A stretch of DNA of 43,519 nt from Octadecabacter sp. (GTDB taxonomy: Bacteria; Pseudomonadota; Alphaproteobacteria; Rhodobacterales; Rhodobacteraceae), in contig JABBAI010000075.1 in assembly GCA_018608045.1 (NCBI GenBank), forward strand, positions 1 through 43,519, given 5' to 3'. This document shows, piece after piece, positions 43,483 to 43,519 of this stretch (the stretch's first letter is position 1; each line of letters begins with the position of its first letter). A program made the position numbers and the translations under genes. The notes under the pieces are model-generated. The model worked only from the letters and a program-made list of their open reading frames with translations. It was not told the origin of the DNA and searched no databases.

Positions 43483-43519
43483 AAATACCTGATATATCCC
43501 CAAGAAATCGTTGATAATA

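Noticed and set aside
1-43519. CRISPR arrays, prophage genes, toxin-antitoxin pairs or restriction systems
   Set aside because: No spaced repeat array was found and all longer frames belong to the genes listed or are overlapping shadows of them.

Overview
The window looks like a chromosomal segment of a marine alphaproteobacterium of the Rhodobacterales (Roseobacter group). Several things point this way: a three-gene cytochrome bc1 operon, a PetP/PetR-type MarR plus OmpR pair, an hdac-xseB-ispA-dxs operon, a bacterial voltage-gated sodium channel, a NDUFA9-like gene convergent with uppP, and moderate GC. This placement is inferred from gene families and order; no search was run.

Layout. 1-450: the tail of an IS3-type transposase, then tRNA-Lys(UUU) with its own promoter. 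458-4386: dapF-mtaB-GST-PaiB-like-GST, tightly packed on the + strand. 4539-7344: petABC, ended by a strong terminator shared with thiBPQ (7402-10539, - strand), which has a clear TPP riboswitch. 10752-13083: aroC, a DMT transporter and HU. 13224-14801: AMP nucleosidase with a candidate 31-codon leader ORF that contains an intrinsic terminator. 14903-19716: a class II aldolase-like gene, then acyl-CoA dehydrogenase, ADP-forming acyl-CoA synthetase and a CaiD-like crotonase. 19713-21983: aroQ, a YeeZ-like SDR and a NavAb-like sodium channel. 21987-27179 (-): petP-petR, then hdac-xseB-ispA-dxs. 27328-32416: ilvE, then a - strand run of queG, an aldose dehydrogenase, a DMT transporter, a small unknown protein and a GST. 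32495-34216: mtgA and a Hint-domain protein. 34456-41193: gltD, a secreted unknown protein and gltB. 41408-43482: uppP, the NDUFA9-like gene and tRNA-Leu(CAG).

Most of the window is housekeeping: lysine/peptidoglycan, shikimate, isoprenoid, glutamate, thiamine, tRNA modification and respiration. No prophage, CRISPR array, plasmid gene or defence island was seen. The points most worth a second look are the DapF catalytic Cys-to-Ser change, the amn leader ORF with embedded terminator, the cysteine-containing turret insertion in the sodium channel, the CaiD-like acyl-CoA cassette of unknown substrate, the secreted protein between gltD and gltB, and the repeated in-frame tail after the NDUFA9-like gene.
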